Source of the DNA: Profundibacter amoris
GTDB taxonomy: Bacteria; Pseudomonadota; Alphaproteobacteria; Rhodobacterales; Rhodobacteraceae
NCBI RefSeq assembly: GCF_003544895.1
Contig: NZ_CP032125.1
Coordinates: 3,238,001 to 3,302,000, forward strand
DNA length: 64,000 bases
Direction: 5' to 3'
A program made the translations under genes and the position numbers. The notes under the pieces were generated by a model. That model saw nothing but the letters and a program-made list of their open reading frames with translations, was not told the origin of the DNA and made no database searches. How positions within the stretch are numbered: position 1 is the first letter of the stretch; the number at the start of each line of letters is the position of its first letter. Positions 46,381 to 53,947 of this stretch are shown one piece after another.

Positions 46381-47766
46381 ATGTCTGTAAAATTCGCCAA
46401 GGAAGAAACTCCTTCTATTCCGGTATATATCGTCGAAGCCGGCGGGTTCGACGACTGGTCTGCCAGCCAACCCGCATCTGTCACCGCGTGGCTCAAGGCC
46501 AACGGCTTTGCTGCCGCACTGGGCGAGGTCTGTCTGGTTCCGGACAAAACCGGCATGCCTGAAATGGCCGTGGTGGGTTACGGAAAGCCCGCCGCACGGG
46601 CGCGCGGGCGATTCCATCTGGCCAAGGCAGCAGCGGCTCTGCCTGCGGGGACCTATCATATCCAATCCGGTCTGGAAGGCGCCGCACTGGAAGAGGCGGC
46701 GCTGGGCTGGTTGTTGTCCGGTTACCAGTTCACCCGTTACCGCCAGCAAAAACCGAACAAGCTGCGCCTGAAAGTACCCGAAGGCATTGACGCTGCTCGG
46801 GTCGAGGCCATAGCAGCAGGCGAGGTTCTGACCCGGGACCTGATCAATACGCCGGCCTCCGACATGGGACCGCAGGAACTGGAAGACGCCTTTCTGGCGC
46901 TGGCGGCAGAACATGGGGCCAAGACGCAAGTGGTTATGGGGGATGATCTGTTAACGCAAAACTTGCCTATGATCCATGCGGTTGGCCGTGCCTCCGACCG
47001 CGCGCCACGTCTGCTGGATATGCGCTGGGGCGATGCAGGGCCAACGCTGACACTGGTGGGCAAAGGTGTGTGTTTTGACACCGGCGGGCTGAACATCAAG
47101 CCGGGCAGTTCGATGGGTCTGATGAAAAAGGACATGGGCGGCGCGGCCACGGTGATGGGGCTGGCGCATATGATTATGACGCTGGGCCTGAAACTGCGCC
47201 TGCGGGTGCTGGTACCTGCTGTGGAAAACGCCATCAATGGTTCGGCATTCCGGCCACAGGATATCCTGACCTCGCGCAAGAGGCTGACGGTGGAGGTGAA
47301 CAACACCGACGCCGAGGGGCGGCTGGTGCTGGCCGATGCGCTGGCGCTGGCGGACGAAGACGTGCCGGACTGCCTGATCTCGATGGCCACTCTGACCGGT
47401 GCGGCACGGGTGGCCGTGGGGCCGGACCTTGCCCCCTATTACACCGATGACGACAGCATGGCGGCGATTCTGGCCGACAGTGGTGCGGCGGTGGCCGATC
47501 CACTGTGGCGGATGCCGTTCTGGGACCCTTACGAATCCATGATCGAACCCGGCATTGCCGATCTGGACAACGCCCCTGCCGGAGGTTTTGCCGGATCCAT
47601 CACCGCCGCGCTGTTCCTGCGCCGCTTTGTCGATCAAACCCCGCGTTACGCCCATTTCGACATCTACGGCTGGCAACCCAATGCCGCCCCTGCCCGCCCC
47701 AAAGGGGGTGTCGGGCAGGGTGCGCGGGCGATCCTTGAGTCCCTGCCAAAGGTGCTGGACCTATGA
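46381..47766 (+). CDS. Leucyl aminopeptidase family (M17) protein
   Basis: A 461-residue M17 metallo-aminopeptidase. The C-terminal catalytic domain begins with LTLVGKGVCFDTGGLNIKPG (metal-binding Lys and Asp), then MKKDMGGAATVMGLAHM and the signature NTDAEGRLVLADAL. It removes N-terminal residues from peptides in the cytoplasm. The N-terminal domain is short compared with E. coli PepA. The stop overlaps the NlpC/P60 gene start (ATGA), so the pair are translated together, a linkage common in Rhodobacterales. Confidence 0.93.
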   Translation: MSVKFAKEETPSIPVYIVEAGGFDDWSASQPASVTAWLKANGFAAALGEVCLVPDKTGMPEMAVVGYGKPAARARGRFHLAKAAAALPAGTYHIQSGLEGAALEEAALGWLLSGYQFTRYRQQKPNKLRLKVPEGIDAARVEAIAAGEVLTRDLINTPASDMGPQELEDAFLALAAEHGAKTQVVMGDDLLTQNLPMIHAVGRASDRAPRLLDMRWGDAGPTLTLVGKGVCFDTGGLNIKPGSSMGLMKKDMGGAATVMGLAHMIMTLGLKLRLRVLVPAVENAINGSAFRPQDILTSRKRLTVEVNNTDAEGRLVLADALALADEDVPDCLISMATLTGAARVAVGPDLAPYYTDDDSMAAILADSGAAVADPLWRMPFWDPYESMIEPGIADLDNAPAGGFAGSITAALFLRRFVDQTPRYAHFDIYGWQPNAAPARPKGGVGQGARAILESLPKVLDL

Positions 47767-48557
47767 GCGACCGCCGGACCTTGCCGGAAGAATTGCGCGA
47801 CAGCGGAGAAGTGATGAGTGTTGCTGTGCCGCTGGCCGACCTGCGGGCGGCGCCGGACGGGAAACGCGACCGCCAGTTGGTCTATGGCGAGGATTTTCGC
47901 GTGGTCGAGGTGCACGGGGGCTGGGCTTATGGCTCTGCTGAAAAGGACGGTTATGCGGGCTATCTGCGGCTTGCCAATCTGGAAGCGCGGCGCGAGGCAA
48001 CCCATTTCGTTTCGGTGCGCAGTTCCCACATCTACCCCGAGCCTGATTTCAAATCAGAAGCGATTGCTTCGCTTAGCTTCGGTTCGCGGCTGGAGGTTGT
48101 GGGCAAAGGTGAGCGTTTTGCAGAACTGTCCGGCGGCGGTTTTGTCCCCTGCCCGCATATCGCCCCTGTTGACCGGCTGTTCGATGACCCGATCGAAGTG
48201 GCCGAACAGTTCATGGGCGTGCCTTACTTGTGGGGCGGGAACAGCATCTGGGGGCTGGATTGTTCCGGACTGGTGCAGGTCGTATTGCTGGCCTGCGGGG
48301 TGGATTGCCCGGGGGACGCCGATATGCAACAGGACCGCGTTGGCGTGGCGATTGGTGACAATGTGAAACCGCAACGGGGGGATCTGTTTTTCTGGAAGGG
48401 GCATGTTGGCCTGATCCGCGATGAAAACACGCTGCTTCACGCCAACGCCTATCATATGGCCGTGGTGGACGAGTCTCTTGATCAGGCTATTGCGAGGATC
48501 GAAGCACAGGGCGACGGCCCGGTGACAGGACGACGGCGGCCGGTTTTTCCCGCGTAA
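47763..48557 (+). CDS. NlpC/P60-family (C40) peptidase with SH3-like domains
   Basis: A 264-residue protein with no signal peptide. The N-terminal half has two bacterial SH3-like repeats (SVAVPLADLRAAPDG and HFVSVRSSHIYPEPD), the C-terminal half the NlpC/P60 fold: catalytic Cys in WGLDCSGLVQVVL, His in WKGHVGLIRD and a third polar residue in HANAYHM. Such enzymes cleave gamma-glutamyl-diamino acid bonds in peptidoglycan peptides. Absence of a signal and coupling to an aminopeptidase suggest cytoplasmic murein-peptide recycling. Confidence 0.9.
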   Translation: MSDRRTLPEELRDSGEVMSVAVPLADLRAAPDGKRDRQLVYGEDFRVVEVHGGWAYGSAEKDGYAGYLRLANLEARREATHFVSVRSSHIYPEPDFKSEAIASLSFGSRLEVVGKGERFAELSGGGFVPCPHIAPVDRLFDDPIEVAEQFMGVPYLWGGNSIWGLDCSGLVQVVLLACGVDCPGDADMQQDRVGVAIGDNVKPQRGDLFFWKGHVGLIRDENTLLHANAYHMAVVDESLDQAIARIEAQGDGPVTGRRRPVFPA

Positions 48558-48608
48558 ATCTACACTAATATACTTGTAACCTATTGCTTTATATCAGAAA
48601 GTTTATAC

Positions 48609-48648
48609 CCCGACATATCCATTAAACCGGTTTAATGGATATGTCGGG
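48609..48648. repeat. Perfect 40-bp palindrome
   Basis: Two 20-base arms, CCCGACATATCCATTAAACC and its exact reverse complement, abut with no spacer at 48628/48629. It lies in the 144-bp gap between the convergent NlpC/P60 and DUF2794 genes. The centre TTAAACCGGTTTAA matches the core of the palindrome at 43743-43758. There is no T-run on either side, so it is not a standard intrinsic terminator. Possible roles are a REP-like mRNA 3'-end element or a protein-binding site. Confidence 0.85.
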
Positions 48649-48701
48649 AATGTAAAAACCAGCAGATACCCCGCTGCCTGAAAACAAAAGAAAAACAGCA
48701 A

Positions 48702-49034
48702 TCAGGTAACCGCGCGGATCAGCTTCTTTTCCAGCACCGCCAAGACGGTTTTCAAATCCGCACCACGTTTCAGGATACGCCCGTCCATCCCGACAACCGC
48801 ATACATCCCCTGTTTATGCCGCAGCTTCGGGCGCTTTTCGATCCTATACAGCGGGTGTTCTGCAGTGTGCCGGAATACCGAAAACACAGCCAGTTCACGC
48901 AGGCAGGAAATACCGTAGTCACGCCATTCCCCCGCCGCCACCATTCGCCCGTATAGCGACAGAATCACACCCAGTTCCTTGCGGTCAAAGGCCACCTGTT
49001 GCGGGACGCGGGAAAAGGGTGTCGGGGCGTTCAT
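48702..49034 (-). CDS. DUF2794 family protein
   Basis: A 110-residue protein matching the alphaproteobacterial DUF2794 family: VAFDRKELGVILSLYGRMVAAGEWRDYGI, FSVFRHTAEHPLYRIEKRPKL and GMYAVVGMDGRILKRG. There is no signal, membrane segment or catalytic motif. It is probably monocistronic, preceded by a 236-bp intergenic region. The function is unknown. Confidence 0.85.
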   Translation of the reverse strand: MNAPTPFSRVPQQVAFDRKELGVILSLYGRMVAAGEWRDYGISCLRELAVFSVFRHTAEHPLYRIEKRPKLRHKQGMYAVVGMDGRILKRGADLKTVLAVLEKKLIRAVT

Positions 49035-49137
49035 AAGGAAACTTTGGCTCGTGAGCGCACGGAAATCAAGTCTGCCCCACTATTGCCCAATCATTTCCTT
49101 TGGGTTGCCTGATTTGATGGTGATAACTACCTTATAG

Positions 49138-49240
49138 CGAAATGCCGCGTCGGCGTTGCAGATTCATTGCCCCCATCAGCTCGTGATGCCGGCGCGGCTT
49201 TCGCAGTAAAACCCTGCCCTGAAAACGGGCGGGGTTTTTA
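49138..49240 (+). ncRNA. Possible short transcript with two mini-ORFs
   Basis: In the gap between DUF2794 and paaX an ATG near 49141 opens a 14-codon frame, MPRRRCRFIAPISS, whose TGA overlaps an ATG for a seven-codon frame MPARLSQ; the intrinsic terminator at 49208-49239 follows directly. There is no good Shine-Dalgarno. The arrangement could be a leader-peptide or small RNA locus on the plus strand, but the terminator can equally serve paaX on the other strand. The call is speculative. Confidence 0.25.
49208..49239. terminator. Bidirectional intrinsic terminator
   Basis: AAAACCCTGCCC (49208-49219) pairs with GGGCGGGGTTTT (49227-49238) around a seven-base loop, with one mismatch; T-runs occur on both strands (five on plus, four on minus). 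It lies 32 bp after the paaX stop, so ending paaX transcription is the simplest role. Confidence 0.75.
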
Positions 49241-49270
49241 CTAAAGAGCGAATCCATTGGATTTGCTTTA

Positions 49271-50059
49271 TTAAAAGCGATTGGAAAATCCGTGGCTATC
49301 GGGGGGCGTGGTTCCATCACCCACACCCAGCCATTTTTCCGAGGTCGGAACCAATGCGTTGTAAGCATCCGCAACCAGTTTGCGAGGGTTCGGAATTTCA
49401 GCATCCGCAGGCATCAGTTCCGCTGGAACATCAGGATAGCGCAGCACAATCCGGCGCCAGCGGTGGATTAGCAGCATCCGTGCGGCCATCGCATCCAGCG
49501 GGGTTAGCGCCAATCCGTCCAGCGCAGCAATGTCCGCCCCCAAAGCATTCAATGCGGCGCGGTGGTCGGGCGTCAGCACCCGTTCTGCGGCATGTTCGGG
49601 AAACGAGGTCAGCGTGCCGGTGATACAGATATGTTCGGGCATTTCGGTCGCACAATCTGCCGGAACCAGCCACAAATGGGGGGCGACAGAAATACCCTTG
49701 GCAGGGGTGGCCTTACCCCTTGCCATCACCCATTGCACCACCTTGCCATCCCGTGGGGCGGCGTAGATGTCGGCAGCGGCCTGGGTGATTTCCGCCTGAC
49801 CGCTTTTGCTTAGCCGGTAGAAACTGTTACGCCCCTCGCGATCCCGCTGCACCCAACCATCGCTGGTCAGCCGCGAAAGGGCCGTGCGCAGGGCACCCGC
49901 CTCGATCCCCACCCGCTCCAGCAGTTCTTGCAAATGCAAGGTCGCGATGCGCCCGCCACGATGCTGCACAGCATCGCCGAATATGGTCACAACCAGCGAC
50001 CAGACGCGGGGGCGGCCTTCGGCATGGAAGGCGTTTATCAGAGGTTCAATCGGATCCAT
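49271..50059 (-). CDS. paaX: PaaX-family transcriptional repressor
   Basis: A 262-residue PaaX protein. The N-terminal winged helix has SLVVTIFGDAVQHRGGRIATLHLQELLERVGIE and LRTALSRLTSDGWVQRDREGRNSFY; the C-terminal half includes RMLLIHRWRRIVLRYPDVPAELMP. PaaX represses phenylacetate genes and releases DNA on binding phenylacetyl-CoA. It is downstream of paaZ on the same strand, separated by a hairpin repeat. The cluster also encodes a TetR-type regulator, so control may be dual. Confidence 0.92.
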   Translation of the reverse strand: MDPIEPLINAFHAEGRPRVWSLVVTIFGDAVQHRGGRIATLHLQELLERVGIEAGALRTALSRLTSDGWVQRDREGRNSFYRLSKSGQAEITQAAADIYAAPRDGKVVQWVMARGKATPAKGISVAPHLWLVPADCATEMPEHICITGTLTSFPEHAAERVLTPDHRAALNALGADIAALDGLALTPLDAMAARMLLIHRWRRIVLRYPDVPAELMPADAEIPNPRKLVADAYNALVPTSEKWLGVGDGTTPPDSHGFSNRF

Positions 50060-50070
50060 TCCCCGCTGTT

Positions 50071-50174
50071 TATAGCGTTTCCAGTTTACTTTGAAACAGG
50101 AGTATCGCTTTTTGCGTTCAAGCCAAAGGCTTGAGGCAGCGAAAAGCGTTTCAGTGTAAACCGGAAATGCTTTA
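50071..50174. repeat. 104-bp MITE/REP-like inverted repeat
   Basis: Arms of 27 bases (50071-50097 and 50148-50174) match as reverse complements at about 22 positions. Inside, CGCTTTT (50106-50112) pairs with AAAAGCG (50142-50148), and CAAGCC-AAA-GGCTTG (50119-50133) forms the tip. The whole fills the gap between paaZ and paaX and its right end includes the paaZ stop codon. It has no coding capacity. It looks like a small palindromic repeat of a mobile or REP-like family; no second copy was found in this window. Confidence 0.65.
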
Positions 50175-52199
50175 GCGGGAATAGGCCACCATCGTCAAAA
50201 GCTCATATTCCGCAACCTGATCACCGCGTTGATTATACAATGTCGCGTTCCAGCGGACTTCGCCGTATTCATCGGTGCGGCGGGTCTTGCGTTTGGCCGT
50301 CAGGCGGACGTGGATTTCATCGTCGGGGCTGACCGGTTGCTGGAAGGTCAGCGCGTTCAGACCGGTATTGGCCAGTACCGGCCCCGGATCGGGTTGCACG
50401 AACAGACCGGCGGCAAAGGACAATAGCAGATAGCCATGCGCGACCCGACCGGGGAAGAACGGGTTGGCCTTGGCGGCGTCCTCGTCCATGTGGGCATAGA
50501 ATGCATCGCCGGTGAAATGGGCGAAATGCTCTATGTCCTCAAGCGTCACCTTGCGGGGATCGGTTGTGATGGTTTCGCCGATTTCGATTTCATGGAACGT
50601 GCGCTGGAACGGATGGCACGGCCCTGTCTTTTCTTTCGCACCGGAAACCCAGACCCCGCAAATCGCGGTCAGAATATCGGGGCTGCCCTGAATGGCGGTG
50701 CGCTGCATATAGTGCAGCACGCCACGGATGCCGCCCATTTCCTCGCCGCCACCCGCACGGCCCGGACCGCCGTGGGTCATATGTGGCAAGGGCGAGCCGT
50801 GGCCTGTGGCCTCTTTGGCGCTGGTGCGGTTGTTGAAATACAGCCGCCCGTGCCAATGCGCCGACGCCAGCGTGATGTCGCGGGCAATCTGCGGGTCATT
50901 GGTGATGACCGAGGCCACAAGGCTGCCCTGCCCGCGGTTCGCCAAAGCGGCCGCATGGGCGGTGTCGCGGTAAGGCAGGATGGTGGACACGGGGCCAAAA
51001 GCCTCGGTCGAATGAACCTGTTTCGCCGCATCCGGATCATCGCAGCGAAACAGCATCGGCGGCAGAAATCCGTGAGTGGGGTCTGCGCCTTGGGTGTCGA
51101 AATTGTCGGGGTCGCCATAAACCCGCGTGGTTTCGGTGCCGATCAATGCGGCCATCTCCAGCACATCGGCCTTTTGCGTGGCCGACACCAGCGCGCCCAT
51201 TCGCACGCCCTCGGCTTCGGGATCGCCGATGGTGGTTTTCTCCAGCCGCGCCGATAGCGCCCCGATCACCGGATCCATCATCGCATCGGGCACGATCATC
51301 CGGCGGATCGCGGTGCATTTCTGACCGGCCTTGGTGGTCAGTTCGGTGGTCGCCTCGCGGATGAACAAATCAAACTCGGGGCAGTCCGGCGTCACATCCA
51401 GACCCATGATCGAGGCATTCAGACTGTCCTGTTCTGCGATAAACCGTGTGCCGTTTTCAATGATATTGGGCATCGAGCGCAGCGCCAGCGCGGTGCGGGC
51501 CGAGCCGGTAAAACTGACCACATCCTGCGGACCCAACCGTGACAGCAGATCACCGGTGCGCCCGATGATCAATTGCACAGCACCCTCGGGCAGCAGCCCG
51601 CTGTCCATCATGATACGCACGCAGGCTTCGGTCAGGAAACTGGTTTGCGTCGCAGGTTTGACGATGCAGGGCACACCGGCCAGCAGGGCAGGCGCCAGTT
51701 TCTCCAGCATCCCCCAGACGGGGAAGTTGAAGGCATTGATATGCACCGCAACACCGTGCAGCGGCAGGGCGATGTGTTGGCCCAGAAAAGTGCCGCCACG
51801 CGACAGTTGCTCGATTTCGCCATCCAGATAAACGTGGCTATCGGGCATTTCGCGCCGCCCTTTTGAAGCAAAAACGAACATCGTGCCGATGCCGCCGTCA
51901 ATGTCGATCCAGCCGTCCTTGCGGGTGGCGCCGGTCAGCGGGTTCAGGGCGTATAGTTCCTCTTTGCGGCCATCAATATACATCGCCAGCGCCTTTAGCA
52001 TCTTGGCGCGCTCATGGAATGTCATTGCCCGCAGCGCAGGGCCGCCCCGCGATGTGGCCCAGTCGATCATCCCCTGAAAATCCAGCGCCGCCCCGCCTGC
52101 CCGCGCGATGGCAGCACCGGTGACAGGGCTGTTCAGAATGGCGGCATCCCGTGCGGGGGCGACCCATTGACCGGCGGCATAGCTGTGTGGCTCTAGCAT
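50172..52199 (-). CDS. paaZ: PaaZ: oxepin-CoA hydrolase / semialdehyde dehydrogenase
   Basis: A 675-residue fusion. The aldehyde dehydrogenase domain (about 1-510) has FNFPVWGMLEKLAPALLAG, VSFTGSARTAL and the nucleophile region TKAGQKCTAIRR; the C-terminal MaoC-like hydratase (from about 530) has FTGDAFYAHMDEDAAKANPFFPGRVAHGYLLLS. It opens the oxepin-CoA ring and oxidises the resulting aldehyde in aerobic phenylacetate degradation. I start at the ATG at 52199, which follows AAGGAGAATTCG. Divergent from paaI across a shared operator region. Confidence 0.95.
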   Translation of the reverse strand: MLEPHSYAAGQWVAPARDAAILNSPVTGAAIARAGGAALDFQGMIDWATSRGGPALRAMTFHERAKMLKALAMYIDGRKEELYALNPLTGATRKDGWIDIDGGIGTMFVFASKGRREMPDSHVYLDGEIEQLSRGGTFLGQHIALPLHGVAVHINAFNFPVWGMLEKLAPALLAGVPCIVKPATQTSFLTEACVRIMMDSGLLPEGAVQLIIGRTGDLLSRLGPQDVVSFTGSARTALALRSMPNIIENGTRFIAEQDSLNASIMGLDVTPDCPEFDLFIREATTELTTKAGQKCTAIRRMIVPDAMMDPVIGALSARLEKTTIGDPEAEGVRMGALVSATQKADVLEMAALIGTETTRVYGDPDNFDTQGADPTHGFLPPMLFRCDDPDAAKQVHSTEAFGPVSTILPYRDTAHAAALANRGQGSLVASVITNDPQIARDITLASAHWHGRLYFNNRTSAKEATGHGSPLPHMTHGGPGRAGGGEEMGGIRGVLHYMQRTAIQGSPDILTAICGVWVSGAKEKTGPCHPFQRTFHEIEIGETITTDPRKVTLEDIEHFAHFTGDAFYAHMDEDAAKANPFFPGRVAHGYLLLSFAAGLFVQPDPGPVLANTGLNALTFQQPVSPDDEIHVRLTAKRKTRRTDEYGEVRWNATLYNQRGDQVAEYELLTMVAYSR

Positions 52200-52260
52200 C
52201 GAATTCTCCTTGTCCAACGCGGACCAACTTACAGATTCGGGCGCGCATTACAACACTATT

Positions 52261-52272
52261 GACCGCGCGGTC
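52261..52272. promoter_or_regulatory. Palindromic operator between paaZ and paaI, candidate PaaR site
   Basis: GACCGCGCGGTC is a perfect 12-bp palindrome, extended on one side as GG, about midway between the divergent paaZ and paaI starts. The GACCG-CGGTC form is typical of TetR-family operators, and a TetR gene (paaR) ends the paaIJK run. On the minus strand it falls in the spacer of a possible promoter (TTGCAT, 18 bases, AATAGT). It could control both directions; PaaX is another candidate binder. Confidence 0.55.
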
Positions 52273-52310
52273 GGTTTTATGCAAGTTGACATGTAGGGAG
52301 GACGCGCAAC

Positions 52311-52742
52311 ATGACACCACAGGAACGCGCCGAGAAAAGCGCCGCCGCGATGTGGGCCGATGACGGGGCATCGCAATGGCTGGGCATGTCGCTGGATCAT
52401 GTGGCGCCGGGGGCGGCAGTTCTGTCGCTGGAAATCGGGCCACAGCATCTGAACGGCCACGGGATGTGCCACGGCGGCATCATCTATGCGCTGGCCGACA
52501 GCGCCTTTGCCTTTGCCTGCAACAGCTATAACCGGCAGGTGGTGGCGCAGCAGAATTCCATCACCTACCTGTCCCCCGGCCAATTGGGCGAACGGCTGAC
52601 CGCCACGGCACGCGAAGTGGCATTAAGCGGGCGATCGGGTATCTATGACGTATCGGTCACCGCCCCGGACGGGCGTGTGGTGGCGGAATTTCGCGGCGGA
52701 TCACGCCAGATCAAAGGCCAGCATTTCGAGGAGACGACATGA
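52311..52742 (+). CDS. paaI: Phenylacetate pathway thioesterase PaaI
   Basis: A 143-residue hotdog-fold thioesterase. The active-site block is LNGHGMCHGGIIYALADSAFAFACNS, with VAQQNSITYLSPGQLGE following. PaaI hydrolyses stalled CoA intermediates of the phenylacetate pathway. AGGGAGGA stands eight bases ahead of the ATG. It overlaps paaJ by four bases. Confidence 0.92.
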   Translation: MTPQERAEKSAAAMWADDGASQWLGMSLDHVAPGAAVLSLEIGPQHLNGHGMCHGGIIYALADSAFAFACNSYNRQVVAQQNSITYLSPGQLGERLTATAREVALSGRSGIYDVSVTAPDGRVVAEFRGGSRQIKGQHFEETT

Positions 52743-53929
52743 ACCAAGCCTATATTTGCGAGGGTATCCGCACCCCGATTGGCCGCTACGGCGGGGCGCT
52801 GTCATCGGTGCGGCCCGACGACATGCTGGCCCATGTGATGCGCCACATCACGGCGGGCAGGGATATGGCGATTGACGAGGTGATCGCCGGTTGCGCCAAT
52901 CAGGCCGGCGAGGATAACCGCAATGTCGGGCGCATGTCGGTGCTGCTGGCAGGGCTGCCGGTGGACGTGCCCGCGGTGACGGTGAACCGGCTGTGCGGTT
53001 CGGGCCTTGATGCAGTCGGCATGGCTGCGCGGGCGGTGAAATGCGGCGAGGCCGAGCTGGTGATCGCGGGCGGCGTGGAAAGCATGAGCCGCGCCCCTTT
53101 GGTCCAACCCAAACCCGACGCCGCCTTTTCACGGCGGGCCGAGATTTACGATACAACCATTGGCTGGCGGTTCGTGAACAAGGCATTGGCGGCACAATAC
53201 GGCACAGATTCCATGCCGGAAACGGCGGAAAACGTGGCCGAGGAATTCAACATCTCGCGCGCCGATCAGGATGCCTTTGCCCTGCGCTCGCAGGAACGGG
53301 CGGCGGCGGCGATTGCCTCGGGCCGTCTGGCGCAGGAAATCGTGCCGGTGACAATCCCGCAGCGGCGCGGCGATGATGTGGTGGTGGACACCGACGAGCA
53401 CCCCCGCGCTACCACGCTGGAAAAACTGGCCAGCCTGCGCACCCCGTTTCGCGACGGCGGCAGTGTGACAGCGGGCAACGCGTCCGGCGTGAATGACGGG
53501 GCTTGCGCGATGATTATTGCGTCGGAAGAGGCCATTGCAAAATACGGCCTGACTCCCAAGGCGCGGATCATCGGGATGGCCACCGCCGGGGTTGAACCCC
53601 GCATCATGGGCATCGGCCCCGCACCGGCCAGTGAAAAACTGCTGACGCGACTGGGGCTGTCGATCAACGATATTGACCTGATCGAACTGAACGAAGCCTT
53701 TGCCGCGCAGGGGCTGGCCGTTCTGCGCCGCCTTGGCCTGCCGGATGATGCCGATCATGTAAACCCGAACGGCGGTGCGATTGCGCTGGGCCATCCGCTG
53801 GGCATGTCCGGCGCGCGACTGGCACTGACGGCGGCGATTGAACTACAAAACCGGTCTATGAACCGCGCGCTTTGCACCATGTGCATCGGGGTTGGCCAAG
53901 GCATTTCGCTGGTCATGGAACGGGTCTGA
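52739..53929 (+). CDS. paaJ: 3-oxoadipyl-CoA/3-oxo-5,6-dehydrosuberyl-CoA thiolase
   Basis: A 396-residue thiolase. Nucleophile Cys86 is in VNRLCGSGLDAVG, the His base in NGGAIALGHPLGMSGARL, and the second Cys in LCTMCIGVGQG. ICEGIRTPIGRYGGAL is the common N-terminus of PaaJ/PcaF thiolases. It cleaves the 3-oxoacyl-CoA intermediates in two steps to acetyl-CoA and succinyl-CoA precursors. The placement between paaI and paaK favours PaaJ over PcaF. Confidence 0.93.
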   Translation: MNQAYICEGIRTPIGRYGGALSSVRPDDMLAHVMRHITAGRDMAIDEVIAGCANQAGEDNRNVGRMSVLLAGLPVDVPAVTVNRLCGSGLDAVGMAARAVKCGEAELVIAGGVESMSRAPLVQPKPDAAFSRRAEIYDTTIGWRFVNKALAAQYGTDSMPETAENVAEEFNISRADQDAFALRSQERAAAAIASGRLAQEIVPVTIPQRRGDDVVVDTDEHPRATTLEKLASLRTPFRDGGSVTAGNASGVNDGACAMIIASEEAIAKYGLTPKARIIGMATAGVEPRIMGIGPAPASEKLLTRLGLSINDIDLIELNEAFAAQGLAVLRRLGLPDDADHVNPNGGAIALGHPLGMSGARLALTAAIELQNRSMNRALCTMCIGVGQGISLVMERV

Positions 53930-53947
53930 GAAACAGGGAGCGAACAG

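Noticed and set aside
43743-48648. The two TAAACCGGTTTA palindromes as ends of a mobile island
   Set aside because: The genes between them look like normal Rhodobacterales genes, there is no integrase, and the palindromes share only their 12-bp core (plus incidental bases) without flanking duplications.
49132-49404. A minus-strand open frame of 90 codons across the end of paaX
   Set aside because: It overlaps paaX in another frame, crosses the terminator and has no ribosome binding site or family motif.
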